From: Leptospira ognonensis
GTDB taxonomy: Bacteria > Spirochaetota > Leptospiria > Leptospirales > Leptospiraceae
NCBI RefSeq assembly: GCF_004770745.1
Contig: NZ_RQGD01000045.1
Coordinates: 62,001-126,000, forward strand
Reading direction: 5' to 3'
Length of the DNA: 64,000 nt
The stretch's first letter is position 1, and every line of letters starts with the position of its first letter. The notes under the pieces are model-generated. The model saw nothing but the letters and a program-made list of their open reading frames with translations, was not told the DNA's origin and searched no databases. Positions 8,783-18,589 of the stretch are shown one piece after another. Made by a program: the position numbers and the translations under genes.

Positions 8783-10119
8783 GAAGGAGTCCAGGAATAC
8801 AATTCCACAGATTTTTCTTTACCTGCTAATCTAACTTCATTTGTCTTTGTAAAATCATGAGGTTCGCCAATTTCTTTCCAGACATCTGAAGAGATAAGTA
8901 ATATCGCATTTAAAGTTTTGCAAGCCGATTCAATTCTTGAAGCTGTATTTACGGTATCACCGATAACCGTGTATTCCATTCTATCTTCGGTCCCTATATT
9001 TCCTGCAAATACATCTCCCGAATGAATTCCGATACCGATTCGTATCTCTGTTTCTCCTCTTAACCTTCTTTCCTCATTAAACTTTCCAAGCTCAACAAAC
9101 ATTTGTTTTGCGGAAGCTACGGCATTCTTAGAGTCGTGCCCTGCTTCTTCCGAAGGTGTAGGGGTGCCAAATGTTGCCATCACGGCATCTCCTACAAATT
9201 TATCGAGAGTCCCTGATTGATCAAAAACGGCTTTAGTCATTCTTCTGCGATAGTCTGTTAAAAACTCGGATAAAGCAGAGGTGTCCATCTCCTCTGAGAA
9301 ATGGGTAAAGTCCCGTATATCCGAAAATAGAACCGTTACCTTCTGACGTCGCCCCGTTTGGATCGAATCTGGTTTTGAGGTAATCTCCTCTACTAAGTCT
9401 GGTGAGAAGTATCTAGCAAGAGATGTTTTTTGTGCTTCCGCTTTACCTATGCGGATGAGCATTACGTAAGAGCGATAAATTCCATAAGCTACGGATAAAG
9501 AAACAAAAGAAAATAACACCGGCTTTGTGACTAATGCATCAGCAAAAATGACCTCTTCGCCGAGCACGTACTCATACCAATCGAGGCCAGTAGTTCCACC
9601 TTTGAATTGCGCGTAAAAGAAAAACAAAAAGTAATAAAAAAGAAAATAGATAAGTGTATTGAGAACAAGTGAGATCCGAAATTGGATGAGTGTGAAGGCT
9701 AGAGGGATTAGAAAATAAAAAATCAGCGTATTTTTGATTAGAAAATTAGGGTTCCCTTTTCCTACGATTAGATACCAATTCAAAATTGTAATAGCGATTA
9801 AAGTGTTATCTATAAATATACTAATATATTCATATTTTAATTTCCATTTTGCGTGATCAGACTTCAAGATGCGTCCGTGGATGAGGGTATTTGTGAAATA
9901 AGCAAAAAGGGCCCCGAAATTTGTAAGAAACCCAAAGATGGAAAATGTATTTGATAGATTGGCGATGGCAGACATTAAAAAAGCGATGCCGGCGATATAG
10001 CGAAATCGATTGGCCATTAAAGCACCATGCATTTCCTCTTCTTTCAATAGCTTTCTTGTATTTGCAGGCATCGCCTGATCAAATAAGTAAACGGATTTTA
10101 ATTTATCAATGAATTGCAT
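8779..10119 (-). CDS. Membrane-bound class III adenylate cyclase
   Basis: This 446-residue protein has about six transmembrane segments (roughly residues 40-225) followed by a class III cyclase domain (about 245-430). The two metal aspartates are visible in LFSDIRDF (about 261-268) and FVGDAVMATFG. The substrate-choice positions, the lysine in LDKFVGD and the aspartate in VIGDTVNTASR, match ATP rather than GTP, so cAMP is the expected product. The transmembrane part probably senses an unknown signal. It is convergent with the degenerate HD-GYP gene. The cyclase call is firm; adenylate specificity is inferred from those residues. Confidence 0.92.
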   Translation of the reverse strand: MQFIDKLKSVYLFDQAMPANTRKLLKEEEMHGALMANRFRYIAGIAFLMSAIANLSNTFSIFGFLTNFGALFAYFTNTLIHGRILKSDHAKWKLKYEYISIFIDNTLIAITILNWYLIVGKGNPNFLIKNTLIFYFLIPLAFTLIQFRISLVLNTLIYFLFYYFLFFFYAQFKGGTTGLDWYEYVLGEEVIFADALVTKPVLFSFVSLSVAYGIYRSYVMLIRIGKAEAQKTSLARYFSPDLVEEITSKPDSIQTGRRQKVTVLFSDIRDFTHFSEEMDTSALSEFLTDYRRRMTKAVFDQSGTLDKFVGDAVMATFGTPTPSEEAGHDSKNAVASAKQMFVELGKFNEERRLRGETEIRIGIGIHSGDVFAGNIGTEDRMEYTVIGDTVNTASRIESACKTLNAILLISSDVWKEIGEPHDFTKTNEVRLAGKEKSVELYSWTPS

Positions 10120-10153
10120 AGGAATCGGACTTTTATAAGATGTAGCTTACGAA

Positions 10154-10981
10154 ATGAAAGAAGAAAATCATTTGTTATTAGCTTTCTTTTATCTGGGAGG
10201 GGACGTCATCTTGGCCCTGCTTGCCAATCTATCGGCATTCACTTTTGCATTCCAATACCAGATTCGCAGAGTTGATACCTTCGTTCTTCTTTTATCGGTT
10301 TTCGGAATTTATCTTTTGGATCGCTCGTATGATGCATTAAAAGAACGATCGGATGCAAAAACCCGGAGAGGTGCCTTCTTTATAAAAAAAGTTTCTTATA
10401 CGATTCCGCTAGGAATCTTTGCTTTGAGCCTGGCGTTGGTTCTTGCTCTCCTTACCAATGATACAAAATTTCTCCTGGGTGGGATCTTCATTGGTTTTCT
10501 GGTAGGCTCATATCTGATCCTGCATCTATTCTTCCCATTCTCTTTATTTCCAAAAGAAATCTTGATCGCTCTACTCTATTGTATGGGTGTTTCCTACCCT
10601 GTTATTTTCTTCCGCCCTTTGCAGACCTTAACCGAGGTGTTAGTTTACACAATGTTCTTCTTAAGCATTCTCGTTGAAGTGATTTTGCTTTCCTTGGAGG
10701 ATTTTCAATGGGATAGAAAATACCAGCAGATGACTCTCGTTTTGGCTTGGGGCCAAAAAAAATCCAAGCTGATTTTAATCTCTCTACTTGTTCTGGGTCT
10801 GCTACTTGCCTTATACGTTTCGACACTCGATGGTGTACAAAAGAAAGTCGGAATTGGATATGCAGTTTACTTTTCTACGCTCGCCTTTCTCCCCAGATTC
10901 CTAAATGCTTATCCGAGCGATGTACGAAAAATCATTTTAGAGCTCAGTTATTTACCTTTCCTCGTGTATTACTTTCTTTAA
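10154..10981 (+). CDS. UbiA-superfamily-like integral membrane protein
   Basis: This 275-residue protein has about eight to nine transmembrane segments. The cytoplasmic loop motif DRSYDALKE (from about residue 56) and a second acidic motif EDFQWDRK (about 178-186) sit where UbiA prenyltransferases have their two Mg-diphosphate-binding motifs, though both are variant. It may transfer or bind a prenyl group; the substrate is unknown. It starts 34 bases from the divergent cyclase gene and is followed by a small membrane protein in the same direction. UbiA membership is moderately sure and the activity unproven. Confidence 0.6.
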   Translation: MKEENHLLLAFFYLGGDVILALLANLSAFTFAFQYQIRRVDTFVLLLSVFGIYLLDRSYDALKERSDAKTRRGAFFIKKVSYTIPLGIFALSLALVLALLTNDTKFLLGGIFIGFLVGSYLILHLFFPFSLFPKEILIALLYCMGVSYPVIFFRPLQTLTEVLVYTMFFLSILVEVILLSLEDFQWDRKYQQMTLVLAWGQKKSKLILISLLVLGLLLALYVSTLDGVQKKVGIGYAVYFSTLAFLPRFLNAYPSDVRKIILELSYLPFLVYYFL

Positions 10982-11023
10982 ATTTTTCTATTCGCCAAGT
11001 ATTCGTTTGCAAAATCTAGTTTT

Positions 11024-11323
11024 ATGATCTTCGCACTCGTAAACTTGGTTCTATTTTTTTTCTCTCTTCTTTATATATTTCTGATTTTAGGCAAAAAAGA
11101 GCCGGTACTTACGCAAGGGAATCTCCTCCTTCTCAGAACAAGCCTGCAAAACTGGAACTCCGTTCCACATCTGGTTCACTTCGCTTCCTTTCTGCTGTTT
11201 TTGTTACTTCCCCTAACCCTTGGCCTCAGTCTCTATTTGAAAACGGACGCCAATGTCGTAGTCGTCATCTTTTGGATCCTTTGGTCGTACAATTGGACCA
11301 AATATACATTCTGGAGAGAATAA
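11024..11323 (+). CDS. Small membrane protein of unknown function
   Basis: This 99-residue protein has two or three hydrophobic segments: residues 2-23, about 48-70 and 76-90. It ends with a short charged tail (KYTFWRE). It follows the UbiA-like gene by 42 bases in the same orientation, so the two may be cotranscribed. No family was recognised. The antisense frames over its end are shadows. Confidence 0.55.
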   Translation: MIFALVNLVLFFFSLLYIFLILGKKEPVLTQGNLLLLRTSLQNWNSVPHLVHFASFLLFLLLPLTLGLSLYLKTDANVVVVIFWILWSYNWTKYTFWRE

Positions 11324-11389
11324 AAGACTTCCCAGGGTGAACAGCACACTTTTTCTGGTAATAGGCAATCCACGAAATCGGGGTAAGGA

Positions 11390-12151
11390 ATGAAAATTTT
11401 TGTACTTGTAAAACAGGTTCCAGATACGGAAACCAGCATCAAAGCCGGAGACAAATCTATCAATGAGTCCGGTGTGAAATGGATCATATCTCCATATGAT
11501 GAATTCGCAATCGAAGAAGGTATCCGCATTCGTGAGAAGAGCGGTGGAGAAGTTGTAGCAGTCTCCCTTGGACCAGACCGAGTCGTTGAGGCTCTCAGAA
11601 CTGCGTATGCAATGGGCGTTGATCGTGCCGTTCATGTAAAAGTTGATGATTACAACACATTCGACGCAACGTATACATCAGAATTATTAGCAAATCTTAT
11701 CAAAGCAGAAAATGCAGACTTAGTCATTGGTGGTCGTCAAGCCATCGATACAGACAGTTCGCAAGTTGTGATCCAAATAGCAGAGAGATTGAACATCCCT
11801 CACGTTGCGATGGCACTCAAACTCGAATTTGACGGTAATAAATTAACTGCCACTCGCGAAGTGGAAGGCGGAACAGAAGTTGTAGAAACGACTGCTCCTC
11901 TTGCCGTGACGGCACAGAAAGGTCTGAACGAACCACGTTATCCTAGCTTAAAAGGAATCATGTCGGCAAAGAAAAAACCTGTGGATGTAAAAAAACCAGA
12001 GGAACTCGGAGCTACACCTTCGAAATTGGAAGTGGTTTCCATCGAACCACCACCACCAAGAATTTCTGGAAGAAAACTAGAAGCGGCAGACGCATCAGGT
12101 TTTGCATCTCAACTCGTAAAAGCTCTTCGCGAAGAAGCGAAGGTCATCTAA
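11390..12151 (+). CDS. etfB: Electron transfer flavoprotein beta subunit
   Basis: This 253-residue protein is full-length EtfB. The N-terminus KIFVLVKQVPDTE is the family hallmark, and VGGRQAIDTDSSQV (about residues 122-135) is the segment that binds AMP in the heterodimer. A good ribosome site (GGGGTAAGGA) precedes ATG 11390. EtfA follows 10 bases after the stop. The complex accepts electrons from acyl-CoA dehydrogenases, two of which are encoded in this window, and passes them to the quinone pool. Confidence 0.97.
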   Translation: MKIFVLVKQVPDTETSIKAGDKSINESGVKWIISPYDEFAIEEGIRIREKSGGEVVAVSLGPDRVVEALRTAYAMGVDRAVHVKVDDYNTFDATYTSELLANLIKAENADLVIGGRQAIDTDSSQVVIQIAERLNIPHVAMALKLEFDGNKLTATREVEGGTEVVETTAPLAVTAQKGLNEPRYPSLKGIMSAKKKPVDVKKPEELGATPSKLEVVSIEPPPPRISGRKLEAADASGFASQLVKALREEAKVI

Positions 12152-12161
12152 GGAGAATTAC

Positions 12162-13121
12162 ATGGCAGACGTACTCGTAGTTAGCGAATTAAAAGACGGC
12201 GAACTTAAAAAAATCTCAAAAGAACTTACTTCCGCGGCACGCAAGATCGCTGATGCATTGGGTGGCAAAGTTCATACAGTTGTGATCACTGACAATGCAG
12301 ACAAATATGCAGCTGATTTAAAGGCGGTTGGTGCGGATTCCATCATTGGAGCAAACTTAGGAGAGTTCAATCCTGAAGGTTATGCAAATGGTATCAGTGC
12401 CATCATCAGTGAGAAAAAACCAGCAGTGGTTCTCATTCCTCATTCTTCTCAAGGAAAAGACTATTCGGCTCGGGTCGCGATCAAAGTAAATGCTGGGATC
12501 GTTGCTGATGCGGTTGGTCTTTCGGTAGATGGCGGCAAGGTAGTTGCTAAAAAGCCGATTTATTCTGGAAAGGCATACGCAAACTTAAAAATTTCTTCGG
12601 ACATACAAATCTTTACTGTAAGAGCGAATTCCCAAGAAGTCACTCCGAAAGACGGTGCTGGTGCAGTTGAAAAATCCTCTGCTAGCGCAGGTGATGTCAG
12701 ACTTAAATCTATTTCTAAAGATCTTTCAGGTGGAAACAAAGTCCAGTTGGCAGATGCATCCATCATCGTTTCCGGTGGTCGAGGGATCAAAGGACCAGAA
12801 AACTGGCCTCTTTTACAAGATCTCGCAGACACTCTTGGCGCTGCTCTTGGTGCTTCGCGTGCAACGGTAGATGCTGGATGGATTTCCCACTCCCACCAAG
12901 TAGGACAAACAGGAAAAACAGTCTCTCCAAATTGTTACATTGCCTGTGGTATTTCGGGCGCGATCCAGCATTTGGCTGGTATGGGCTCCTCAAAATACAT
13001 CGTTGCCATCAACAAAGATGGTGATGCTCCTATCTTCAAAGTGGCAACTTACGGAATCGTGGCCGATCTTTTCGAGGTTGTGCCAGCCGTGACCTCAGAA
13101 TTCAAAAAAGTGCTCGGGTAA
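12162..13121 (+). CDS. etfA: Electron transfer flavoprotein alpha subunit
   Basis: This 319-residue protein is full-length EtfA. The C-terminal FAD-binding domain carries [13 protein letters not shown] (about residues 203-215), the motif [10 protein letters not shown] and the signature [16 protein letters not shown] (about 264-279). A Shine-Dalgarno sequence (AAGGAGAA) lies in the 10-base gap after etfB. It forms the FAD-containing half of ETF and links beta-oxidation dehydrogenases to the respiratory chain. The LolA-like gene begins 24 bases downstream in the same direction. Confidence 0.97.
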   Translation: MADVLVVSELKDGELKKISKELTSAARKIADALGGKVHTVVITDNADKYAADLKAVGADSIIGANLGEFNPEGYANGISAIISEKKPAVVLIPHSSQGKDYSARVAIKVNAGIVADAVGLSVDGGKVVAKKPIYSGKAYANLKISSDIQIFTVRANSQEVTPKDGAGAVEKSSASAGDVRLKSISKDLSGGNKVQLADASIIVSGGRGIKGPENWPLLQDLADTLGAALGASRATVDAGWISHSHQVGQTGKTVSPNCYIACGISGAIQHLAGMGSSKYIVAINKDGDAPIFKVATYGIVADLFEVVPAVTSEFKKVLG

Positions 13122-13145
13122 TCCGAGCCTTCCATTTGAATTGGA

Positions 13146-13730
13146 GTGGTGTACTCAAGTTTAAGAATCCTCCTCCTTTCTTTCGTCCTGTCTATCACTT
13201 CAAATGCAGTGTTGGCACAGGACGGAAAAGAAAAACTAAACGCAGTCATCTCTAAATTAAACTCTCTCGATACCTTTCGAGCAACGGTGACCATCAATGG
13301 TGGCCTAACTGGAGTTTTGTCCTATAAAAATCCTTACCAATTGCATGTCCGGCTAAATGACGGACGCATTATTTCTGCCAACGGGAAAGTACTCTGGTTT
13401 TACAGTCCCGACTCCTCTCTTTCCGGAAAGCAAGACCTAAAGGGCGGTACCGGGGGACTTGGTGGCCTTCTTAGCGGCTATGAAAATGTCACAGTAAGTG
13501 GTAAAACCTTCCGCCTTACCTCCTCCACTAAAAAAATCAATGAAATCATCTTGATTGTATCCGATAATGATATACCAAGAGTGATTAAAATGAAACGAGA
13601 TGACGAAGAAGTTACCGAAATTTCATTTTCTGGAATCGCAACTAATATTGGTCTGGGAACAAGTCTATTCAACTTCCAACCACCAACAAATTCACAAATT
13701 GTCGAAAATCCTCTTAACCAAAAGGAGTGA
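13146..13730 (+). CDS. LolA-like periplasmic lipoprotein-carrier protein
   Basis: This protein of about 194 residues has a signal peptide ending near AVLAQ (about residue 25). Two adjacent GTG codons (13146 and 13149) are the only reasonable starts and the ribosome site GGAG is unusually close, so the start is uncertain. The body matches the LolA/outer-membrane lipoprotein carrier pattern: LDTFRATVTINGGLTGVLSYKNPYQLHVR early, then the strand LWFYSPDSS (about 78-86), and a C-terminal half of repeated beta strands. It probably carries lipoproteins or lipids across the periplasm. It is followed after 3 bases by a large unknown gene. Confidence 0.75.
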   Translation: MVYSSLRILLLSFVLSITSNAVLAQDGKEKLNAVISKLNSLDTFRATVTINGGLTGVLSYKNPYQLHVRLNDGRIISANGKVLWFYSPDSSLSGKQDLKGGTGGLGGLLSGYENVTVSGKTFRLTSSTKKINEIILIVSDNDIPRVIKMKRDDEEVTEISFSGIATNIGLGTSLFNFQPPTNSQIVENPLNQKE

Positions 13731-13733
13731 AAG

Positions 13734-15668
13734 ATGACACCCGTTTCGAGAACAGAAGCCCATCGAGTTTTTGCAGATCTCTATCGTAAGACGAGAACTC
13801 CTGACCACCAACAGTTGATAGACGAGGCAATCTTACGCTCCAATGATGTTTTTATCCGTATTGACTTGATTAAAAAAGTAGACGAAGACTTCCAAAACAA
13901 AAATAAACCAGCAAAGCCTGCATTACCAGAAGATCGAAACGCGAGAGAGCATCGAGAAAAACAAGAGAATAGACAGAAACAAGAACAAAAGCCGAAATCG
14001 AAATCTGCCTCGGAACTTGTAAGTGTTGATTCCGCCAAACAAAAGCAAAATTCCGCCAAAAAGAAACCTGAAGCCGCCAAACAAGGTGGTGGTTTATTTG
14101 CAGGGCTTTTTGGAGGTGGCGGCGGTGGCAACCCAGCAAATTCTATTGCAAAATTTGGCAAGGAAACAGGAGCATTAGATCTTGGACTTTTTGGGAGAAA
14201 TCCGACCATCTCCTCTGCTTCTGAAAGACTGTTCCGAACCTTAAAAGAAGATACTATCATTCCCACCATCCAAACTCTGCGAATGGCAGAACAACAAGGA
14301 TGGAGGATTTGGACTCCGCTCGTTTATAATGTATTTAGTAATTTTAATAAATTTTTTAACGCGTTTGTCTCATTGGATTCCTTATTCTTAGATAAGATCT
14401 CGCCTGAAATTTTCCTGGATCGATCTTTAAAAATGCAAATGTTCTATGTCCGTTTTTTACAAAGAGACGATGCAAGAGAAATCATCATAAACAACTTACC
14501 AGAACTTGTAAAAATGGATGAAAAATTAATTCCTCGGTTATCTGTCATCACCGATGGAATCAATTTTGGATTGAACCTAGAAAACACCAAACCAAAGCTA
14601 TCTGAGGTTATCACAGCTTTCTATATTGTTTCAAAAAAGAAAATGCATACTTGGGCCGATATCGTTACCGATTTAAGAGTCCCTCCCATTCAAGAGCATA
14701 AATTTCAAGCGGCAAGAGAGATTCAAAAAGAAGTCGAAGTGACAGTTGCCAAGATATCAGACGATATCAATGCCAGAGTCTTTAAAAAAGAAGAACTCCA
14801 GAATCTTCGTACACGTTATTTCAGCATTGATGATAAAGGAAAAATCAGTTTTGAATTTCTGAACGCGGTTGTTGATGATTATGTGATCAAACATTTACCG
14901 GATGCAGCCAAGAGCCAATCGATTAAAAACACTTATAAATCTATGCCCCATAGATTGCTGCATCTCCTCCTCCGTGACCTTCAAACAGTTTATATTAACA
15001 TGATAGAAGGCTATGTCAAATTAGGTGACAAAAATCAAAACCAAGATTTGCTCATTGTGCAACCAGGCTTGTTCCGATCGGAAATTGAAACAATGAACAA
15101 TCTTGTGCGAACCATTGAAAATTTTAATAAGAAATTTCCCAGTTTTCAATACACTTTCCAGCAGTACAATAGTGATTTCAATAAGGGAACAACAGACCAA
15201 ATCATCAATAATATCTTAGGTGCACTAACAGAATCTGCAGAGTTTTTTGGATCGTTTGCAAATAAGCTAAATATGTTGATTGAAAGTCATTTGATGGCAA
15301 AAAGTTCTGAATCGAAAGGAAAGGGTTCTGATAAAATGCTTGTGACCAAAGAAAAGGTCATTGAAGAGATCAAACTGCAGCAACGTTTTTTGACTCATTT
15401 CGACAAAGCAGTGGTATCAAAAGAAAGAATCAATGGACTTAGCGTTGAAGAAGTTTTTTTACAATTTACGAAATATCTTTATAATTATGCAGTCATCTTC
15501 AAAGATCCACAAACATCTCAAAAACTGACGGCTCACAGAAAGATTGAACAAGAGCTCATCAATTTACATAAAGAGTATGAAAGACTTACATATTCCACTT
15601 TCAATACTGATGGTTCAGGGTTAGCGCTTGCCGTTCCCGATGATGAACCTGGCGATCTTGGGGAATAA
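13734..15668 (+). CDS. Large soluble protein of unknown function with glycine-rich linker
   Basis: This 644-residue protein is not recognised. The N-terminal 55 residues are followed by a highly charged Lys/Glu/Gln stretch (about 55-120), then a glycine-rich linker ([16 protein letters not shown], about 121-137), then a long mostly helical region to the end. There is no signal peptide or membrane segment. It begins 3 bases after the LolA-like gene, with AAAGGAGTGAAAG as ribosome site, and is followed 7 bases later by trpS, so it sits inside a likely operon. The linker suggests two separately folding modules. Confidence 0.8.
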   Translation: MTPVSRTEAHRVFADLYRKTRTPDHQQLIDEAILRSNDVFIRIDLIKKVDEDFQNKNKPAKPALPEDRNAREHREKQENRQKQEQKPKSKSASELVSVDSAKQKQNSAKKKPEAAKQGGGLFAGLFGGGGGGNPANSIAKFGKETGALDLGLFGRNPTISSASERLFRTLKEDTIIPTIQTLRMAEQQGWRIWTPLVYNVFSNFNKFFNAFVSLDSLFLDKISPEIFLDRSLKMQMFYVRFLQRDDAREIIINNLPELVKMDEKLIPRLSVITDGINFGLNLENTKPKLSEVITAFYIVSKKKMHTWADIVTDLRVPPIQEHKFQAAREIQKEVEVTVAKISDDINARVFKKEELQNLRTRYFSIDDKGKISFEFLNAVVDDYVIKHLPDAAKSQSIKNTYKSMPHRLLHLLLRDLQTVYINMIEGYVKLGDKNQNQDLLIVQPGLFRSEIETMNNLVRTIENFNKKFPSFQYTFQQYNSDFNKGTTDQIINNILGALTESAEFFGSFANKLNMLIESHLMAKSSESKGKGSDKMLVTKEKVIEEIKLQQRFLTHFDKAVVSKERINGLSVEEVFLQFTKYLYNYAVIFKDPQTSQKLTAHRKIEQELINLHKEYERLTYSTFNTDGSGLALAVPDDEPGDLGE

Positions 15669-15675
15669 ATTTTTC

Positions 15676-16650
15676 ATGAGAATACTAACGGGTGTGCAAC
15701 CCTCAGGAAAACTCCACTTAGGAAATTATTTTTCAGCGATCCGTAAAATTTTAGAATACCAACACAAAGAGGAATTATTCCTATTTGTTGCTAATTTGCA
15801 TGCTTTAACTACCTTCTCATCGAAAAAAGAATTGGAAGAGAATACAATGTCAGCGGCGCTCGATCTACTCGCACTCGGAGTGGACCCAGAAAAATCTATT
15901 TTTTGGATGCAGAGTGATATTCCTGAGGTAACAGAACTTACATGGTATCTCTCTCAAGTGATCACAGTATCCAAACTTGAACTTGCACATTCGTTTAAGG
16001 ATAAGGTCGCCAAAGGTTTTAGCCCGGGTGCAGGATTGTTTACATATCCAATACTCATGGCGGCAGATATTTTGCTTTTTTCGGCGGATCGAGTTCCCGT
16101 GGGGAAAGACCAAAAACAACATTTGGAATTTGCCCGTGATATTGCAGAACGTTTCAATGCCCAGTTTGGAGACTTACTTGTGATACCCGAACCCGATATT
16201 GATGAGCATACTGCTACCGTACCTGGTGTTGATGGTGCAAAAATGTCGAAATCATATAAAAACACAATTGACCTTTTTGCTTCTGAGAAAGAGATCAAAA
16301 AGTCGGTAATGTCCATCGTAAGTGATTCAAAGGGCATCGAAGAGCCAAAAGATCCTGATGATTCCATCATATTTCAAATCCATTCTTTATTTTTGGACGA
16401 AACAGGCAAACAGACGCTACGTGATAGATTTAGGAAAGGCGGTGTTGGCTATGGGGATCTAAAAAAATCTCTTTTAGAAGCCATTCTAGACAGATTTGCT
16501 CCCTATCGGAAAAAAAGGGAAGAATTGAGTGCTGATTTAGGTTACGTCCAATCTTCCTTAAAAACCGGTAGAGATAAAGCCCGATCTGTTGCATTCGGCA
16601 AAATCAAAGAAATTCGTGCTGCTATTGGTATCTATTCTTCTGATTTTTAA
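15676..16650 (+). CDS. trpS: Tryptophanyl-tRNA synthetase
   Basis: This 324-residue protein is full-length bacterial TrpRS. The start is ATG 15676, since the longer in-frame start would overlap the previous gene and add a non-conserved tail. The class I HIGH-type motif appears as [10 protein letters not shown] (residues 9-18), the KMSKS motif is intact near residue 189, and the dimer and tryptophan pocket region includes LMAADILLF. It charges tRNA-Trp in the cytoplasm. It is unrelated to its neighbours in function but is probably cotranscribed with the 644-residue protein. Confidence 0.97.
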   Translation: MRILTGVQPSGKLHLGNYFSAIRKILEYQHKEELFLFVANLHALTTFSSKKELEENTMSAALDLLALGVDPEKSIFWMQSDIPEVTELTWYLSQVITVSKLELAHSFKDKVAKGFSPGAGLFTYPILMAADILLFSADRVPVGKDQKQHLEFARDIAERFNAQFGDLLVIPEPDIDEHTATVPGVDGAKMSKSYKNTIDLFASEKEIKKSVMSIVSDSKGIEEPKDPDDSIIFQIHSLFLDETGKQTLRDRFRKGGVGYGDLKKSLLEAILDRFAPYRKKREELSADLGYVQSSLKTGRDKARSVAFGKIKEIRAAIGIYSSDF

Positions 16651-16690
16651 CATCCTATCATTTTCTAACGAAAAATAACACGAAAACCTA

Positions 16691-16713
16691 CCCTTCCTTA
16701 CTATGCGGAAGGG
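16691..16713 (+). promoter_or_regulatory. Hairpin with the comEC start codon in its loop
   Basis: CCCTTCC (16691-16697) and GGAAGGG (16707-16713) are perfectly complementary and enclose a 9-base loop containing the ATG at 16703. No Shine-Dalgarno sequence precedes that ATG. It could limit ComEC translation, but the true start might lie elsewhere. It is not a terminator, since no T run follows on either strand. Confidence 0.35.
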
Positions 16714-18589
16714 AAAACTACCGAGGATTTTTCCTGTTTCCCATGGAGGGATTCTCTCCCTCGGTATCTGTTTTGCCGCAACGTTTTCCAAATTGAATTT
16801 CAAAGGTCAAAACGCGGTCTCCATCATAATAGATTCTCTCGCCTTACTAATGATTGTTGGTATTTTTTCTTTTCTATCCAAGAACGTTGCTAACCTCTTG
16901 AAACTTTTTTTCTTGGGTGCGATACTTTTTCATATTTTGAATCTAAACAAACTCGAGAAAGTTGAGAAGCGCTATTCCAATCGTGACACAATTTCTTCTA
17001 TTGCCTTCAGCAACCAGATCAGTGAACTACTTTTGCGCTCAGGATTGACCACTCAGTCGCAAGCCATCACGAAAGGTTTGGTTCTGGGTTCCAGTCGGTA
17101 TCTGCCAGACGAAATTAAGATCAGAGCGCGTGAAGGAGGAATCCTCCATCTATTCGCAGCATCTGGCCTCCACCTAGGAATTTTCATCGGATTCGCTCTC
17201 TTTATCTTCAAAAAAATATTCTTTTTCCAAAGGGCTCTTCCTTATTTTATCGCTTTGCTCTTGGGATTTTTATATTTGTTTCTGCTTGGCTTTCCTGTTT
17301 CCTTTTTACGTGCCTATTGTTTTGCCGTTTATAGTTTGCTCGGAATCCTAGCCCATAAAAAAACTCAGCCAGCCGACACGCTCTCCTATGCCTCGGCGAC
17401 TATCGCCATCTTCTTACCCTCTGATTTTTTGAGCGTAGGTTTTTTACTCTCTTTCAGCGCCGTCTTCGGTATATTTTACCTGAAACCAGCCCTCGATATC
17501 TATTTTTTCCCAAACCAGAATCGCCTTATTAAAGACAATCTGACATTATCGCTCGCCTGCACATATGCAACTTTCCCTATCCTTGTCTATTATTTTCACG
17601 CGTTTTCCTTCGGCAGCTTTTGGATCAACCTAGCAGTTGTTCCTTTTGCCTCCCTTCTACTTCCTCTTTTGTATTTAAACTTATCTTTTGAATGGTTGTT
17701 TGGAGGTCCCATTGTCTCCTATCTTTGGATCTTTACCGACTACGTCCTCGGTCTCTTCATGAAGTTACTCAAAAGTCTAACCAATTCGATTTCTTTTTTT
17801 TTTCAATGGCAGGAAATTCCTGTACCCATCGTAGTTTACTTCCTCCTTATCTTTTTCGCGTTTTTCTGTTCCTACCTTAAACATTTCTTTTTCCAGAACT
17901 TAAAAGAGAAGAGAAGGATTCTTGGAAAAGAATTACCAATGAATCGGTTATACTCTATTTTTCTTTTCCTATTATTCTTTGGCTTTCAACCTTTTGGGAT
18001 ATGGTATTTCAACTGCCAAAACGATTTGGGTCCAAAATTCCAGGCTTGGTTCCATAAAGGAAATTCTTTTTTGCGTTTCGAGAATACATTCTATTTTCTT
18101 GGAAATTGTTATGCGGAGTCCTTTTTTAAGAAAGTGGACTCTGAATTATCTTTAGCAAAGATTGATACAATCTACATAGAACACGCCAATTGTAAAAAAC
18201 TTGCTTTGCAGCTTCGATCCAACATTGAACGAAGAAATGGAAAAGAAGTTCATTTTTTTACTGTAAAACCTGGTGCAGTCCTTCCCGTTTTTTTTAATCA
18301 AGGCGAGTCCATGTCCGCACTCATTAGATATGATGGAAACAAACGGAATATCTTCCAGCTTATGAACAAATTAAAGGAAATTGAATCTGTACAAGGAAAA
18401 TATCACATCAGTTCCGCAAACTATTTGGTATTGGATTTTCCGGTTTGGTCAAAAGAAAAACCAGAGGATTGGAAAAAATACCAAAAACTACTTGGGATTT
18501 CCTACGACTGGAAAATTATGAGCGTAGAGGAACTTCTTGCAGGACAGGTACACAACACCAACCGAAATTCAAAGCTTTCTTTCCACTAA
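16703..18589 (+). CDS. comEC: ComEC/Rec2-type DNA uptake channel protein
   Basis: This 628-residue membrane protein matches ComEC. The competence-domain hallmark GILHLFAASGLHLG occurs near residues 149-162, followed by about eight transmembrane segments (about 160-410). The C-terminal part after residue 430 occupies the place of the metallo-beta-lactamase-like domain but shows no HxHxDH motif, so that nuclease-like domain is missing or degenerate. In competent bacteria ComEC moves single-stranded DNA across the inner membrane; no other competence gene is in the window. Its end overlaps ksgA by 53 bases in another frame. Confidence 0.85.
   Translation: MRKGKLPRIFPVSHGGILSLGICFAATFSKLNFKGQNAVSIIIDSLALLMIVGIFSFLSKNVANLLKLFFLGAILFHILNLNKLEKVEKRYSNRDTISSIAFSNQISELLLRSGLTTQSQAITKGLVLGSSRYLPDEIKIRAREGGILHLFAASGLHLGIFIGFALFIFKKIFFFQRALPYFIALLLGFLYLFLLGFPVSFLRAYCFAVYSLLGILAHKKTQPADTLSYASATIAIFLPSDFLSVGFLLSFSAVFGIFYLKPALDIYFFPNQNRLIKDNLTLSLACTYATFPILVYYFHAFSFGSFWINLAVVPFASLLLPLLYLNLSFEWLFGGPIVSYLWIFTDYVLGLFMKLLKSLTNSISFFFQWQEIPVPIVVYFLLIFFAFFCSYLKHFFFQNLKEKRRILGKELPMNRLYSIFLFLLFFGFQPFGIWYFNCQNDLGPKFQAWFHKGNSFLRFENTFYFLGNCYAESFFKKVDSELSLAKIDTIYIEHANCKKLALQLRSNIERRNGKEVHFFTVKPGAVLPVFFNQGESMSALIRYDGNKRNIFQLMNKLKEIESVQGKYHISSANYLVLDFPVWSKEKPEDWKKYQKLLGISYDWKIMSVEELLAGQVHNTNRNSKLSFH

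Noticed and set aside
11213..11635. 140-residue minus-strand frame over the small membrane gene and etfB
   Set aside because: It is antisense to the well-supported etfB start and to the small membrane protein.
13781..14269. 162-residue minus-strand frame over the 644-residue gene
   Set aside because: It mirrors the charged and glycine-rich low-complexity part of the real gene and has no ribosome site or domain.
15954..16370. 138-residue minus-strand frame over trpS
   Set aside because: TrpRS motifs lie in the plus-strand frame; the antisense frame has no recognisable feature.
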